This document shows, in pieces, positions 39,023 to 48,709 of a DNA stretch of 64,000 bases (within the stretch, counting starts at the first letter, position 1; each line of letters opens with the position of its first letter). The DNA comes from Enterobacter cloacae complex sp. R_G8. Lineage in GTDB: Bacteria > Pseudomonadota > Gammaproteobacteria > Enterobacterales > Enterobacteriaceae. The notes under the pieces were generated by a model that saw nothing but the letters and a program-made list of their open reading frames with translations, did no database searches and was not told the origin of the DNA. The stretch covers positions 186,001 to 250,000 of the forward strand of contig NZ_CP102246.1 in the NCBI RefSeq assembly GCF_024599795.1, read 5' to 3'. Made by a program: the position numbers and the translations under genes.

Positions 39023-39264
39023 TCAAGGCGGGGGTGCCAACAGGATAAGGACTTAGGGATAAGGGTCAGGAGCGCCAGGAGGCGAAGACGCAGGATTGTC
39101 AGGATGACCAGCGCCTGGAGGCGTTTTAACAGGAAAGGGAACCGTACACGGACGGTATCAGCCAAAGGATAAACAGGGTTTGTTGTAGGCAAACACGGAA
39201 TGTCTGACCCGTTAAGGGTTGTGAGTCAGGAAAAAAGGCGACAGATTGCTCTGTCGCCTTTTTT
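39023..39264 (+). ncRNA. csrC: CsrC small RNA (CsrA-sequestering)
   Basis: Located between yihA and yihI as in E. coli. About a dozen GGA-containing motifs occur (caggataagg, caggagcgccaggagg, cctggagg, caggaaaggg and others), the binding sites by which CsrC titrates CsrA. The 3' end, from acccgttaagggttgtgagtcagg to the terminator ggcgacagattgctctgtcgcc plus T6, matches E. coli closely. The 5' end was placed a few bases after a TAAAGT -10-like box (39012-39017) and is approximate. Confidence 0.88.
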
Positions 39265-39333
39265 CTTTGCTTGCTTTCTGCTAGATTTCGCCGCAATTCT
39301 ATACTGAAGAAAACGACTTAAAGATAAAATATC

Positions 39334-39849
39334 ATGAAAAAACCGACCTCCGCAGCGGGCGCTAAACGCCCTGCCAAAGCACGCCGCAAAACGCGCGAAG
39401 AACTGAACCAGGAAGCGCGCGATCGCAAACGCGATAAAAAACATCGCGGTCATGCTGCGGGTAGCCGTGCAAACGGTGGCGGTGCATCTGGCGCTTCTGC
39501 GAAAAATAAGCCGCAGAAAGATCCGCGTATCGGCAGTAAAACTCCCATTCCACTGGGCGTGACAGACACCCCGGTCACTAAGCAGCACAAACCAAAGAGC
39601 GAGAAACCTATGCTTTCACCGCAGGCTGAGCTGGATTTGCTGGAGAACGATGAGCGCCTGGACGCGCTGCTGGAACGTCTTGAAGAGGGTGAAACCCTGA
39701 CCGCCGACGAGCAGTCATGGGTGGATGCCAAACTGGATCGCATCGATGAACTGATGCAGAAGCTGGGCCTGTCATACGACGATGACGAAGACGAAGAAGA
39801 AGACGAAAAGCAGGAAGATATGATGCGTCTTCTGAAGGGTGGAAACTAA
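39334..39849 (+). CDS. yihI: Der GTPase-activating protein YihI
   Basis: Stimulates GTP hydrolysis by the ribosome-assembly GTPase Der (EngA). It is 171 residues, with a strongly basic N-terminal half ([22 protein letters not shown]) and an acidic C-terminal tail rich in Asp/Glu ([14 protein letters not shown]). The central helical segment ([21 protein letters not shown]) is the conserved core. The csrC terminator ends about 70 bp upstream. Confidence 0.94.
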   Translation: MKKPTSAAGAKRPAKARRKTREELNQEARDRKRDKKHRGHAAGSRANGGGASGASAKNKPQKDPRIGSKTPIPLGVTDTPVTKQHKPKSEKPMLSPQAELDLLENDERLDALLERLEEGETLTADEQSWVDAKLDRIDELMQKLGLSYDDDEDEEEDEKQEDMMRLLKGGN

Positions 39850-39852
39850 CAT

Positions 39853-40035
39853 TTGCACCCGGCAGGAACGATAGTCCTGCTTATAACCCTTCCGGTTATA
39901 TGTTATCTGGTGTGGTTATTCGTTAAACTACGGCGGTTGTCGCGGCGACAGAAGTGGCTGCGCACCCGAATGATGGTCCGCAATGGGGCCAGAACGGGCC
40001 GCCGTATACGAACGCGACACCAACGGAAGGAGTGA
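39853..40035 (+). CDS. Possible small membrane protein between yihI and hemN
   Basis: 60-codon frame from a TTG start, 3 bp after the yihI stop and 2 bp before the hemN ATG. Residues about 6-24 (TIVLLITLPVICYLVWLFV) form one convincing transmembrane helix, followed by a very basic tail (KLRRLSRRQK and RTGRRIRTRHQRK). There is no standard start codon, and the ribosome-binding site (ggtgg) is weak. It could be a real small protein, or the 5' remnant of a longer single-pass protein such as the DUF2489 gene that I recall beside hemN in Vibrio. Function unknown. Confidence 0.45.
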   Translation: MHPAGTIVLLITLPVICYLVWLFVKLRRLSRRQKWLRTRMMVRNGARTGRRIRTRHQRKE

Positions 40036-40037
40036 GC

Positions 40038-41411
40038 ATGTCTGTACCATCTATCGACTGGGATTTGGCCCTGATCCAGAAGTATAACTATTCCGGGCCG
40101 CGTTATACGTCATACCCTACCGCGCTGGAATTCTCTGATGCCTTCGGCGAGGGTGAGTTTCAGCAGGCTATCGCGCGCTATCCAGAGCGCCCGCTGTCGC
40201 TCTACGTCCATATTCCGTTCTGCCATAAACTCTGCTACTTCTGTGGCTGCAATAAAATCGTCACCCGTCAGCAGCATAAAGCCGATCAGTATCTGGATGC
40301 GCTGGAGCAGGAAATTTTGCACCGCGCGCCGTTGTTTACTGGTCGTCACGTCAGCCAGCTTCACTGGGGCGGCGGTACGCCAACCTATCTGAATAAAGCA
40401 CAGATCAGCCGCTTGATGGCGCTTTTACGCGGCAACTTCAATTTTAAGGAAGATGCAGAAATCTCGATCGAGGTCGATCCGCGAGAAATCGAGCTGGATG
40501 TGCTGGATCATTTACGTGCCGAAGGCTTCAATCGCCTGAGTATGGGCGTGCAGGACTTCAATAAAGAGGTCCAGCGTCTGGTGAACCGCGAGCAGGACGA
40601 AGAATTTATCTTTGCCTTACTCAACCATGCGCGTGAAATTGGTTTCACCTCAACCAATATCGACCTGATATACGGCCTGCCAAAGCAGACGCCGGACAGC
40701 TTTGCTTTCACGCTTAAACGCGTAGCCGAACTCAACCCGGACCGCCTGAGCGTATTTAATTATGCGCATCTGCCGACGCTCTTTGCCGCGCAGCGCAAAA
40801 TCAAAGATGCCGATCTGCCTTCTGCTCAACAGAAGCTGGATATTCTGCAGGAAACCATTACCTCGCTGACCGAAACCGGCTATCAGTTTATTGGCATGGA
40901 TCACTTTGCCCGTCCGGATGACGAGCTGGCCATTGCTCAGCGCGAAGGGGTACTGCATCGTAACTTCCAGGGTTACACCACCCAGGGCGATACCGATTTG
41001 CTGGGGATGGGCGTTTCCGCCATCAGCATGATTGGTGACTGCTACGCGCAGAACCAGAAAGAGTTGAAGCTCTACTATCAGCAGGTGGATGAAAAGGGCA
41101 ACGCGCTGTGGCGCGGCATCGCGTTAACACGTGACGACTGCATTCGTCGTGATGTGATTAAGGCGCTTATCTGCAACTTCCGTCTCGATTTCAGCGACGT
41201 TGAGTCGCTGTGGGATCTGCACTTCAGCGATTATTTTGCAGAAGACCTGAAGCTCCTGGCGCCGCTGGCGAAAGACGGGCTGGTGGATGTGTCGGAGAGT
41301 GCGATTGAGGTCACGCCGAAAGGGCGTTTGTTGATTCGTAATATCTGCATGTGCTTTGACGCTTACCTTCGCCAGAAAGCGCGTCTGCAGCAGTTCTCGC
41401 GTGTGATTTAA
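40038..41411 (+). CDS. hemN: Oxygen-independent coproporphyrinogen III oxidase
   Basis: Radical-SAM enzyme that decarboxylates coproporphyrinogen III to protoporphyrinogen IX under anaerobiosis. It is 457 residues from MSVPSIDWDLAL, preceded by acggaaggagtgagc; an open extension upstream was not used. The iron-sulfur cluster cysteines are C62, C66, C69, with C71 also conserved (FCHKLCYFCGCNK). The glycine-rich SAM motif GGGTPTYL is present. Heme made here serves cytochromes such as FdoI. Confidence 0.97.
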   Translation: MSVPSIDWDLALIQKYNYSGPRYTSYPTALEFSDAFGEGEFQQAIARYPERPLSLYVHIPFCHKLCYFCGCNKIVTRQQHKADQYLDALEQEILHRAPLFTGRHVSQLHWGGGTPTYLNKAQISRLMALLRGNFNFKEDAEISIEVDPREIELDVLDHLRAEGFNRLSMGVQDFNKEVQRLVNREQDEEFIFALLNHAREIGFTSTNIDLIYGLPKQTPDSFAFTLKRVAELNPDRLSVFNYAHLPTLFAAQRKIKDADLPSAQQKLDILQETITSLTETGYQFIGMDHFARPDDELAIAQREGVLHRNFQGYTTQGDTDLLGMGVSAISMIGDCYAQNQKELKLYYQQVDEKGNALWRGIALTRDDCIRRDVIKALICNFRLDFSDVESLWDLHFSDYFAEDLKLLAPLAKDGLVDVSESAIEVTPKGRLLIRNICMCFDAYLRQKARLQQFSRVI

Positions 41412-41429
41412 GCCGCAAAAGCGCGAAAC

Positions 41430-41467
41430 GTAGGCCGGGTAAGGCGAAGCCGCCACCCGGCTTTTAC
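41430..41467. repeat. REP element downstream of hemN
   Basis: GCCGGGT (41434-41440) and ACCCGGC (41455-41461) around aaggcgaagccgcc. It lies between convergent hemN and yshB, and its right side adjoins the yshB stop. Confidence 0.8.
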
Positions 41468-41478
41468 ATTTTTACCCG

Positions 41479-41589
41479 CTAGCTAAACAGCCCAACCAGC
41501 GCCGCACACAACACAGCAGCAACTGCGGTTTGCGGCGTGTGGCTTTCAGCTGCTCCGCTAGAGAGCATATTGACTAATGTTTCCAGCAT
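41479..41589 (-). CDS. yshB: Small membrane protein YshB
   Basis: 36-residue protein starting MLETLVNMLSSGAAES and ending AALVGLFS. It matches my recollection of E. coli YshB (36 aa, between hemN and glnG) over nearly its whole length. The C-terminal half (QTAVAAVLCAALVGLFS) is one transmembrane helix. A gggggtgaacatc ribosome-binding stretch precedes the ATG. The function is not established here; the Salmonella homolog has been implicated in intracellular survival, as I recall. Confidence 0.88.
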   Translation of the reverse strand: MLETLVNMLSSGAAESHTPQTAVAAVLCAALVGLFS

Positions 41590-41699
41590 GATGTTCACCC
41601 CCAATTTCCGGGCACGATCATACAAAACTCATCGACACAGTAAAGCGCAAAATAACGGCAATTTGCGCTCAATTAATAATCTTTACACAGAGGTGAAAA

Positions 41700-43112
41700 T
41701 CACTCCATTCCCAGCTCTTTAAGCTTGCGTGTCAGGGTATTACGTCCCCATCCCAGCAGGCGGGCTGCTTCCTGTTTATGGCCCTGCGTATGACGGAGTG
41801 CGGTGGTTAACAACGTGCGTTCCATCTCCGGCTGCGCCTCAGAAAGCAAATTTTGATGACCGGAACGCAGCGCGCGGTCGGCCCACTGTGCCAGCAGCGT
41901 CGCCCAGCTGTCCGGCAGCGCATGGCCTGTGCTGCTTTCGGGCGCGGTCGCTTCAAAAAGCTCAGCCGGTAAATCCTGAATCAATACCTCCTGTCCGGCG
42001 GCCATGACGGTGAGCCAACGACAGGTGTTTTCCAGCTGACGCACGTTCCCCGGCCAGGCCAGGCGGGTGAGGGCGGCATCGGTTTCCGGGTGAAGCTGTT
42101 TAGCTTCTACACCCAGTTCACGCGCGGCAACCTGCAGGAAGTGACGTGCCAGGCGAGGGATATCTTCACGGCGTTCACGTAACGGCGGCAGATGGACGCG
42201 AATAACGTTCAGGCGATGGAATAAATCCTCACGGAATTTACCCTCCTGCACGCGCTGCTCCAGATTCTGGTGTGTCGCGGCAATAATGCGCACATCCACT
42301 TTTACTGGCGCATAACCGCCTACGCGATAAAACTGTCCGTCGGCCAGCACACGCAGAAGGCGGGTCTGAACATCCAGAGGCATATCACCAATTTCATCCA
42401 GGAACAACGTTCCCCCATCTGCCTGTTCGAAGCGGCCCTGACGAATGGTATTCGCACCGGTAAATGCCCCTTTCTCGTGGCCGAACAGTTCGGATTCAAT
42501 CAAATCCTTCGGGATCGCCGCCATATTGAGGGCGATAAACGGCGCTTTTGCCCGCGGGCTGTGGCGATGTAAGGCGTGCGCGACCAACTCTTTCCCGGTT
42601 CCCGATTCACCGTTAATCAGTACGCTGATGGACGAACGCGACAGACGGCCAATAATGCGAAACACATCCTGCATGGCCGGTGCTTCGCCAATGATGTCCG
42701 TGGTAGGGCCGAAATCGGGGGCATTACGGGGCTGTTGCTGCTCCTGGTAATGGCTAATGGCACGCTCAACCAGCGCGACCGCTTCGTCGATATCAAACGG
42801 TTTGGGCAGGTAATCGAATGCCCCTTGCTGATAGGCGCTCACGGCGGCATCCAGATCGGAGTGTGCCGTCATTATGATGACCGGAAGCATCGGGTGGCGT
42901 TGTTTGATCTGCTTTAAAAGCGCCAGCCCGTCCATACCCGGCATACGAATATCCGACAGCAGAACATCCGGCGTTTTGGTGGTGAGTGCGTCGAGCACTT
43001 CGCTGCCGCTCTCAAACGTCGTGCAGCTTAATCCCGCTCCTGTGAGCGCGCGTTCAAGCACCCAACGGATGGAGCTATCGTCATCGACTACCCAGACTAT
43101 CCCTCGTTGCAT
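41700..43112 (-). CDS. glnG: Nitrogen regulatory protein NtrC (response regulator, sigma-54 activator)
   Basis: Activates sigma-54 promoters under nitrogen limitation. It is 470 residues from MQRGIVWVVDDDSS; an ATG three codons earlier is possible. The receiver domain has phosphoacceptor Asp54 (LLSDIRMPGMDG). The AAA+ domain has Walker A GESGTGKE and the sigma-54-contacting loop GAFTGA. The C-terminal Fis-type helix-turn-helix is EAARLLGWGRNTLTRKLKEL. It is third in glnA-glnL-glnG. NtrC-type sites occur at 44196, 45955 and 45987. Confidence 0.97.
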   Translation of the reverse strand: MQRGIVWVVDDDSSIRWVLERALTGAGLSCTTFESGSEVLDALTTKTPDVLLSDIRMPGMDGLALLKQIKQRHPMLPVIIMTAHSDLDAAVSAYQQGAFDYLPKPFDIDEAVALVERAISHYQEQQQPRNAPDFGPTTDIIGEAPAMQDVFRIIGRLSRSSISVLINGESGTGKELVAHALHRHSPRAKAPFIALNMAAIPKDLIESELFGHEKGAFTGANTIRQGRFEQADGGTLFLDEIGDMPLDVQTRLLRVLADGQFYRVGGYAPVKVDVRIIAATHQNLEQRVQEGKFREDLFHRLNVIRVHLPPLRERREDIPRLARHFLQVAARELGVEAKQLHPETDAALTRLAWPGNVRQLENTCRWLTVMAAGQEVLIQDLPAELFEATAPESSTGHALPDSWATLLAQWADRALRSGHQNLLSEAQPEMERTLLTTALRHTQGHKQEAARLLGWGRNTLTRKLKELGME

Positions 43113-43123
43113 AAACGTCACCT

Positions 43124-44173
43124 TTATTTTTTAATCGGCAGGAAAACCGAAAACTCGGTATGTCCCGGCCAACTGGTAAATTCAATTTTTCCAGAGTGTT
43201 GATCGATCAAACTGCGGGCAATGGATAACCCCAGCCCGGTACCGCCTTCGCGACCGCTGACCATCGGGTAGAACAGGGTGTCCTGCAGATGAGACGGGAT
43301 CCCCGGCCCGTTATCCTCAACGTCGATGCGTGCCGCCAGCCGATAGCGCACGCCATGCAAGGTGAGCTGGAAAGCGGTACGGGTACGCAAAATGATTTCG
43401 CCGCCTTCCGGTCCCAGAGCCTGCAGCGCATTACGCACAATATTCAACAGGACCTGCTCAATCTGGTCCGGATCGTGCGCCAGTTCCGGCAGGCTGGGGT
43501 CATAATCCCGCACCAGGGTGACGTTCTCCGGCAGCTCCATCGAAACGAGTTTCACCACCCGCTCAGCGACTTTATGAATGCTTTCTGAAACGTGCATGCC
43601 TGGCTGTTGCGGCCCGAGGAGGCGGTCAACCAGGTTGCGCAGACGGTCGGCCTGCTCAATGATGACGTTGGTATACTCCGCCAGCGCAGGGTCCGGCAGC
43701 GCTTTGGTTAACAGCTGCGCCGCCCCGCGTAATCCGCCCAGTGGGTTTTTGATTTCATGCGCCAGGCCCCGCACCAGATCGCGGGCGGCAATTTGCTGCG
43801 CATGTTGAAGTTGCTCCTGGCTCAGTCGGCGCTGATTGTCCATCGGCGCCATTTCGAGCAGGATCAACCCTTCAGGAAGACGTTGCGCGGTGAGCGACAA
43901 AATATGCGAGCGCCCGTCGATGACCAGCGTCACTTCGTTATCGGTGAACCCCTGACCGGCCTGCAGACTTTCCTGCATCAGGCCAATGTTCAGCGAAAAA
44001 TAGCTCAATAATTCTGGCAGCGGAGTGCCAAACAGTTTGCGTGCGCTTTGGGCGAGCAGTTGCTGCGCCGCCGGGTTGGCGTAATGAACAGCCAGCTCGT
44101 CATCGACCAGCAAAATGCTGTTAATTAACGAATTGAGGATCTGCCCAGCATCGGGCAGCGTGCCAGTTGCCAT
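43124..44173 (-). CDS. glnL: Nitrogen sensor histidine kinase/phosphatase NtrB
   Basis: Cytoplasmic PAS-containing kinase that phosphorylates NtrC, switched to phosphatase by PII. It is 349 residues. The PAS domain is in the first 110 residues. The phosphorylated His139 lies in [14 protein letters not shown], the N box in [11 protein letters not shown], and the G boxes in VEDNGPGIP and [11 protein letters not shown]. It is 11 bp upstream of glnG. Its own promoter region carries a perfect NtrC palindrome. Confidence 0.97.
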   Translation of the reverse strand: MATGTLPDAGQILNSLINSILLVDDELAVHYANPAAQQLLAQSARKLFGTPLPELLSYFSLNIGLMQESLQAGQGFTDNEVTLVIDGRSHILSLTAQRLPEGLILLEMAPMDNQRRLSQEQLQHAQQIAARDLVRGLAHEIKNPLGGLRGAAQLLTKALPDPALAEYTNVIIEQADRLRNLVDRLLGPQQPGMHVSESIHKVAERVVKLVSMELPENVTLVRDYDPSLPELAHDPDQIEQVLLNIVRNALQALGPEGGEIILRTRTAFQLTLHGVRYRLAARIDVEDNGPGIPSHLQDTLFYPMVSGREGGTGLGLSIARSLIDQHSGKIEFTSWPGHTEFSVFLPIKK

Positions 44174-44195
44174 TCAGCAGTCTCCTGGAGTTGGT

Positions 44196-44212
44196 TGCAC
44201 TAATTTAGTGCA
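44196..44212. promoter_or_regulatory. NtrC-binding palindrome at the glnL promoter
   Basis: TGCACTAATTTAGTGCA, a near-perfect 17-bp inverted repeat 23 bp upstream of the glnL ATG. In E. coli an NtrC site here represses the glnL promoter. Confidence 0.85.
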
Positions 44213-44262
44213 GTATAGCTTTTTCGTCGTAAAAAGCGCGTGAGATCAGGTTGTTGGTGGAG

Positions 44263-44287
44263 AAAAAAGCCCATCCGGAGATGGGCT
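44263..44287 (-). terminator. Terminator downstream of glnA
   Basis: On the minus strand, AGCCCATC-TCCG-GATGGGCT followed by six T. It lies between glnA and glnL and should limit read-through, so that glnA exceeds glnLG. Confidence 0.88.
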
Positions 44288-44358
44288 GAAAGTTTCCACG
44301 GCAACAAAAAAAAGCTTTCGGGGCCGCGCCTGAAGAGTGGCGCGAAACCCGTTGTAAC

Positions 44359-45768
44359 TTAAACGCTGTAGTACAGTTCGAATTCAACCGGATGCGGAGT
44401 CATGCGCACGCGGTCGTTCTCTTCAGTACGCAGGGCGATGTAGGCATCGATAGCGTCATCAGTGAATACGCCACCCGCAGTCAAGAACTCGCGGTCTGCG
44501 TCCAGCGCCTGCAGGGCTTCTTCCAGAGAGCCAGCAACCTGTGGGATCTCTTTCGCTTCTTCTGGTGGCAGGTCGTACAGGTTTTTGTCCATCGCTTCGC
44601 CTGGGTGGATCTTGTTCTTGATACCGTCCAGACCGGCCATCAGCAGTGCTGCGAAGCACAGGTATGGGTTAGCCGCTGGATCCGGGAAGCGCACTTCGAT
44701 ACGACGCGCTTTAGGAGAAGCCACCACCGGGATACGGATAGAAGCAGAACGGTTACGTGCAGAGTAAGCCAGCATAACAGGTGCTTCGTAGCCTGGGACC
44801 AGACGCTTGTAAGAGTTGGTGGTTGGGTTCGCCAGGGCGTTGATCGCTTTAGCGTGTTTGATTACGCCGCCAATGTAGTACAGCGCCTGCTCAGACAGAC
44901 CTGCATATTTGTCACCAGAGAACAGGTTGGTACCGTTCTTGGACAGGGACATGTGGCAGTGCATACCGGAACCGTTGTCGCCAAACATTGGTTTTGGCAT
45001 GAAGGTCGCGGTTTTACCGAAACGGTGCGCAACGTTGTGCACAACGTATTTGTAGATCTGAATTTCGTCCGCTTTTTTGGTCATGGTGTTGAAGCGGGTT
45101 GCCACTTCGTTCTGACCCGCAGTCGCCACTTCGTGGTGGTGAGCTTCTACCACCAGGCCCATCTCTTCCATCACCAGACACATGGTGGAACGAATGTCCT
45201 GTGCGGAATCGACCGGAGGAACCGGGAAGTAGCCGCCTTTCACGCCAGGACGGTGACCTTTGTTACCACCTTCGTATTTGGTGGAGGAGTTCCATGCACC
45301 TTCGATGTCGTCGATAGCCACGTGGGAGCCAGAGATAGAGGCACCGAAACGAATGTCATCGAACAGGAAGAATTCTGGTTCTGGCCCGAACAGAACGGTG
45401 TCTGCGATGCCAGTAGAACGCAGGTACTCTTCAGCGCGTTTAGCGATGGAGCGTGGGTCGCGGTCGTAGCCCTGCAGCGTGCCTGGCTCGAGGATATCGC
45501 AACGGATGATCAGGGTTGGCTCTTCGAAGAATGGATCAATGACCGCCGTGGTCGCGTCTGGCATCAGAACCATGTCAGATTCGTTAATGCCTTTCCAGCC
45601 ACCAATGGAGGAGCCGTCAAACATTTTGCCTTCTTCAAAGAATTCGGCGTTTACCTGATGAGCAGGAATTGTGACGTGCTGTTCTTTACCTTTGGTATCA
45701 GTGAAGCGCAGATCAACAAACTTCACTTCATGTTCGTTCAGCATCGTCAAAACGTGTTCAGCGGACAT
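44359..45768 (-). CDS. glnA: Glutamine synthetase type I
   Basis: Makes glutamine from glutamate, ammonia and ATP; it is a dodecamer regulated by adenylylation. It is 469 residues. The beta-grasp N-terminal domain is followed by the catalytic domain with [11 protein letters not shown] and the ATP-binding [14 protein letters not shown]. The adenylylated Tyr lies in [12 protein letters not shown] near residue 398. Upstream are a sigma-54 promoter, two NtrC-type sites and a CRP site. Confidence 0.98.
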   Translation of the reverse strand: MSAEHVLTMLNEHEVKFVDLRFTDTKGKEQHVTIPAHQVNAEFFEEGKMFDGSSIGGWKGINESDMVLMPDATTAVIDPFFEEPTLIIRCDILEPGTLQGYDRDPRSIAKRAEEYLRSTGIADTVLFGPEPEFFLFDDIRFGASISGSHVAIDDIEGAWNSSTKYEGGNKGHRPGVKGGYFPVPPVDSAQDIRSTMCLVMEEMGLVVEAHHHEVATAGQNEVATRFNTMTKKADEIQIYKYVVHNVAHRFGKTATFMPKPMFGDNGSGMHCHMSLSKNGTNLFSGDKYAGLSEQALYYIGGVIKHAKAINALANPTTNSYKRLVPGYEAPVMLAYSARNRSASIRIPVVASPKARRIEVRFPDPAANPYLCFAALLMAGLDGIKNKIHPGEAMDKNLYDLPPEEAKEIPQVAGSLEEALQALDADREFLTAGGVFTDDAIDAYIALRTEENDRVRMTPHPVEFELYYSV

Positions 45769-45865
45769 ACTTAACTCTCCAGATTGGTCATTGTCGTCGT
45801 GGTAACGAGGTCTTCAACTTCTATCAAGGTGGCTATGAGGCCATCTTTTTGCCGTATTTTTATAA

Positions 45866-45882
45866 AGCGAAATCTGTGCCAA
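45866..45882 (-). promoter_or_regulatory. Sigma-54 promoter glnAp2
   Basis: TTGGCACAGATTTCGCT on the minus strand: TTGGCAC is the -24 element and the GC of TTTCGCT the -12 element. It lies about 100 bp upstream of the glnA ATG. The sequence agrees with E. coli glnAp2 as I recall it. Confidence 0.9.
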
Positions 45883-45954
45883 CTTTTAAAACACCCCAAA
45901 AAGGCGTTATCATGCGCACCATAGTGCAAAAGTGCTGCACCACAATGGTTATGT

Positions 45955-45971
45955 TGCACCAGTATAGTGCT
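45955..45971. promoter_or_regulatory. NtrC site 2 of glnA
   Basis: TGCACCAGTATAGTGCT, an imperfect palindrome centred about 109 bp upstream of the predicted glnAp2 start, where E. coli has an NtrC site. Confidence 0.75.
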
Positions 45972-45986
45972 TCAGTGTGAACACTG

Positions 45987-46003
45987 AGCACCATATTGGT
46001 GCA
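45987..46003. promoter_or_regulatory. NtrC site 1 of glnA
   Basis: AGCACCATATTGGTGCA, a strong enhancer-type palindrome centred about 141 bp upstream of the predicted glnAp2 start. It would also overlap the region of the sigma-70 promoter glnAp1. Confidence 0.88.
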
Positions 46004-46032
46004 ATTTTCGTTAAAGTGCCCTTTTTACGCTC

Positions 46033-46048
46033 CGTGAAAGCGATCACA
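46033..46048. promoter_or_regulatory. CRP site in the glnA-typA intergenic region
   Basis: CGTGA-AAGCGA-TCACA, one mismatch from the TGTGA-N6-TCACA core. Its place upstream of glnA fits the known CRP control of glnAp1. The 386-bp region between glnA and typA holds no gene. Confidence 0.7.
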
Positions 46049-46154
46049 AAGCATCTCTGCAATACTTGTTTGCGGGGGATGTTTGTGATCCTGTTTTGTA
46101 GTGCGATTAATCCGTGTACAATAACGCGCTATTTCTAATGCCTGAGGCAAAGTT

Positions 46155-47978
46155 GTGATCGAAAATTTGCGTAACATCGCCATCATCGCGCACGTTGACC
46201 ATGGTAAAACTACCCTGGTTGATAAGCTGCTGCAGCAATCCGGTACGTTTGATGCTCGTGCCGAAACTCAAGAGCGTGTGATGGACTCCAACGATTTGGA
46301 GAAAGAGCGTGGGATTACCATCCTCGCGAAAAACACCGCTATCAAATGGAATGACTACCGTATCAACATCGTTGATACCCCAGGGCACGCCGACTTCGGT
46401 GGTGAAGTTGAGCGCGTGATGTCCATGGTGGATTCCGTGCTGCTGGTGGTTGACGCCTTTGACGGCCCAATGCCGCAAACGCGTTTCGTGACCAAAAAAG
46501 CATTTGCCCATGGCCTGAAGCCTATTGTTGTTATCAACAAGGTTGACCGTCCTGGCGCACGCCCTGACTGGGTTGTTGATCAGGTATTCGACCTGTTCGT
46601 TAACCTTGATGCGACCGACGAGCAGCTGGACTTCCCTATCATCTACGCTTCGGCGCTGAATGGTATTGCGGGTCTGGATCACGAAAATATGGCGGAAGAC
46701 ATGACCCCGCTGTATCAGGCCATTGTCGATCACGTACCGGCTCCGGATGTTGATCTCGATGGTCCACTGCAGATGCAGATCTCCCAGCTGGACTACAACA
46801 ACTACGTTGGCGTTATCGGTATCGGCCGCATCAAACGCGGTAAAGTGAAGCCGAACCAGCAGGTTACTATCATCGATAGCGAAGGCAAAACCCGTAACGG
46901 TAAAGTGGGCAAAGTGCTGACTCACCTGGGTCTGGAGCGTATCGACAGCGATCTGGCTGAAGCGGGCGATATCATCGCGATCACCGGTCTTGGCGAGCTG
47001 AACATCTCTGACACCATCTGCGACCCGCAGAACGTGGAAGCGCTGCCAGCCCTGTCTGTTGATGAACCGACGGTAACCATGTTCTTCAACGTCAACACCT
47101 CTCCGTTCTGTGGTAAAGAAGGTAAATTCGTTACCTCTCGTCAGATCCTTGACCGCCTGAACAAAGAGCTGGTGCATAACGTTGCGCTGCGCGTTGAAGA
47201 AACCGAAGACGCTGATGCATTCCGCGTTTCCGGTCGTGGTGAGCTGCACCTGTCTGTCCTGATCGAAAACATGCGTCGTGAAGGTTTCGAAATGGCGGTT
47301 TCCCGTCCGAAAGTTATCTTCCGCGAAATCGACGGCCGTAAACAAGAGCCGTTCGAAAACGTAACGCTGGACGTTGAAGAGCAGCACCAGGGTTCTGTGA
47401 TGCAGGCTCTGGGTGAGCGTAAAGGCGACCTGAAAAACATGAATCCAGATGGCAAAGGCCGCGTACGTCTCGACTACGTGATCCCAAGCCGTGGCCTGAT
47501 CGGCTTCCGTTCTGAGTTCATGACCATGACTTCCGGTACCGGTCTGCTGTACTCCACCTTCAGCCACTACGACGACGTACGTCCGGGCGAAGTGGGCCAG
47601 CGTAACAACGGCGTGCTGATCTCCAACGGTCAGGGTAAAGCGGTTGCGTTTGCGCTGTTCGGTCTGCAGGATCGCGGTAAGCTGTTCCTGGGTCACGGTG
47701 CTGAAGTGTATGAAGGCCAGATCATCGGTATTCACAGTCGTTCTAACGACCTGACTGTAAACTGCCTGACCGGTAAGAAACTGACCAACATGCGTGCGTC
47801 CGGTACTGACGAAGCAACGGTTCTGGTTCCACCGATCAAGATGACGCTGGAGCAGGCTCTGGAATTCATCGATGACGACGAACTGGTAGAAGTGACTCCA
47901 CTGTCTATCCGTATCCGTAAACGTCACCTGACCGAGAACGATCGTAAACGTGCAATGCGCGGTGCGAAAGAAGAGTAA
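46155..47978 (+). CDS. typA: Ribosome-dependent GTPase TypA (BipA)
   Basis: EF-G-like translational GTPase needed for growth at low temperature and for 50S assembly. It is 607 residues from a GTG start, as in E. coli. G1 is [13 protein letters not shown]2 includes RGITI, G3 is [11 protein letters not shown] and G4 is NKVD. EF-G domains III and V and the BipA-specific C-terminal domain follow, ending [13 protein letters not shown]. It is divergent from glnA and followed by a terminator at 48001. Confidence 0.98.
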   Translation: MIENLRNIAIIAHVDHGKTTLVDKLLQQSGTFDARAETQERVMDSNDLEKERGITILAKNTAIKWNDYRINIVDTPGHADFGGEVERVMSMVDSVLLVVDAFDGPMPQTRFVTKKAFAHGLKPIVVINKVDRPGARPDWVVDQVFDLFVNLDATDEQLDFPIIYASALNGIAGLDHENMAEDMTPLYQAIVDHVPAPDVDLDGPLQMQISQLDYNNYVGVIGIGRIKRGKVKPNQQVTIIDSEGKTRNGKVGKVLTHLGLERIDSDLAEAGDIIAITGLGELNISDTICDPQNVEALPALSVDEPTVTMFFNVNTSPFCGKEGKFVTSRQILDRLNKELVHNVALRVEETEDADAFRVSGRGELHLSVLIENMRREGFEMAVSRPKVIFREIDGRKQEPFENVTLDVEEQHQGSVMQALGERKGDLKNMNPDGKGRVRLDYVIPSRGLIGFRSEFMTMTSGTGLLYSTFSHYDDVRPGEVGQRNNGVLISNGQGKAVAFALFGLQDRGKLFLGHGAEVYEGQIIGIHSRSNDLTVNCLTGKKLTNMRASGTDEATVLVPPIKMTLEQALEFIDDDELVEVTPLSIRIRKRHLTENDRKRAMRGAKEE

Positions 47979-48000
47979 TACACTCCTCTCTGGTCAACAA

Positions 48001-48026
48001 AACCCCGTCCTTGTGGCGGGGTTTTT
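48001..48026 (+). terminator. Rho-independent terminator of typA
   Basis: AACCCCG, loop, CGGGGTT then a T-rich tail (tttttctttttc), 22 bp after the typA stop. Confidence 0.88.
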
Positions 48027-48109
48027 CTTTTTCTACCCTGTGCGTACTTCATAGCCAAAGCTTATCTTTCCCGCTACAGTTACTTTTCCACGGCGAGCAG
48101 GAGATAAAC

Positions 48110-48709
48110 ATGCTTTATATCTTTGACTTAGGAAATGTAATCGTCGATATCGATTTCAATCGGGTGCTGGGCGCATGGAGCGATTTTAGCCGTGTCCCGC
48201 TGGCGACGTTAAAACAGAGTTTCGCCATGGGCGAGACATTCCATCAGCATGAACGGGGTGAGATCAGCGATGAAGTGTTTGCTGAACGTCTGTGCCAGGA
48301 AATGGATCTGCCGTTAAGCTACGAACAGTTCTCCCACGGCTGGCAGGCTGTATTTGTCGCTATCCGCCCTGAGGTTATCGACATCATGCATAAACTTCGC
48401 GAGCAGGGTCACCGGGTCGTCGTGCTGTCGAATACCAACCGCCTGCACACCACGTTCTGGCCTGAAGAATACCCTGAAGTTAAGGCTGCGGCAGACAAAA
48501 TCTATCTCTCTCAGGAGATGGGGATGCGTAAACCCGAAGCGCGAATTTATCAGGCTGTTCTGCAAGCAGAAGGATTCTCCGCGTCCGATGCGGTCTTTTT
48601 CGATGACAATGCCGATAATATAGAGGGAGCTAACCAGTTGGGTATTACGTCAATTCTGGTGACCGGAAAAGAGACGATACCGAACTACTTTGCGAAGCAG
48701 TTATGCTAA
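48110..48709 (+). CDS. yihX: HAD-like phosphatase YihX (alpha-D-glucose-1-phosphate phosphatase)
   Basis: HAD-superfamily hydrolase; E. coli YihX releases glucose from alpha-glucose 1-phosphate. It is 199 residues from [13 protein letters not shown], preceded by gcaggagataaac. HAD motif I is [11 protein letters not shown], motif II VVLSNTN, motif III Lys in [10 protein letters not shown] and motif [10 protein letters not shown]. Its 3' end overlaps yihY by 7 bp, opening a run of four overlapping genes. Confidence 0.95.
   Translation: MLYIFDLGNVIVDIDFNRVLGAWSDFSRVPLATLKQSFAMGETFHQHERGEISDEVFAERLCQEMDLPLSYEQFSHGWQAVFVAIRPEVIDIMHKLREQGHRVVVLSNTNRLHTTFWPEEYPEVKAAADKIYLSQEMGMRKPEARIYQAVLQAEGFSASDAVFFDDNADNIEGANQLGITSILVTGKETIPNYFAKQLC

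Noticed and set aside
44392..45774. A 460-codon open frame antisense to glnA
   Set aside because: Antisense shadow of a conserved gene with strong codon bias; no family resemblance.
46107..47927. A 606-codon open frame antisense to typA
   Set aside because: It mirrors a highly expressed, codon-biased gene. Its translation has no recognisable domain and the sense frame is a full-length TypA.
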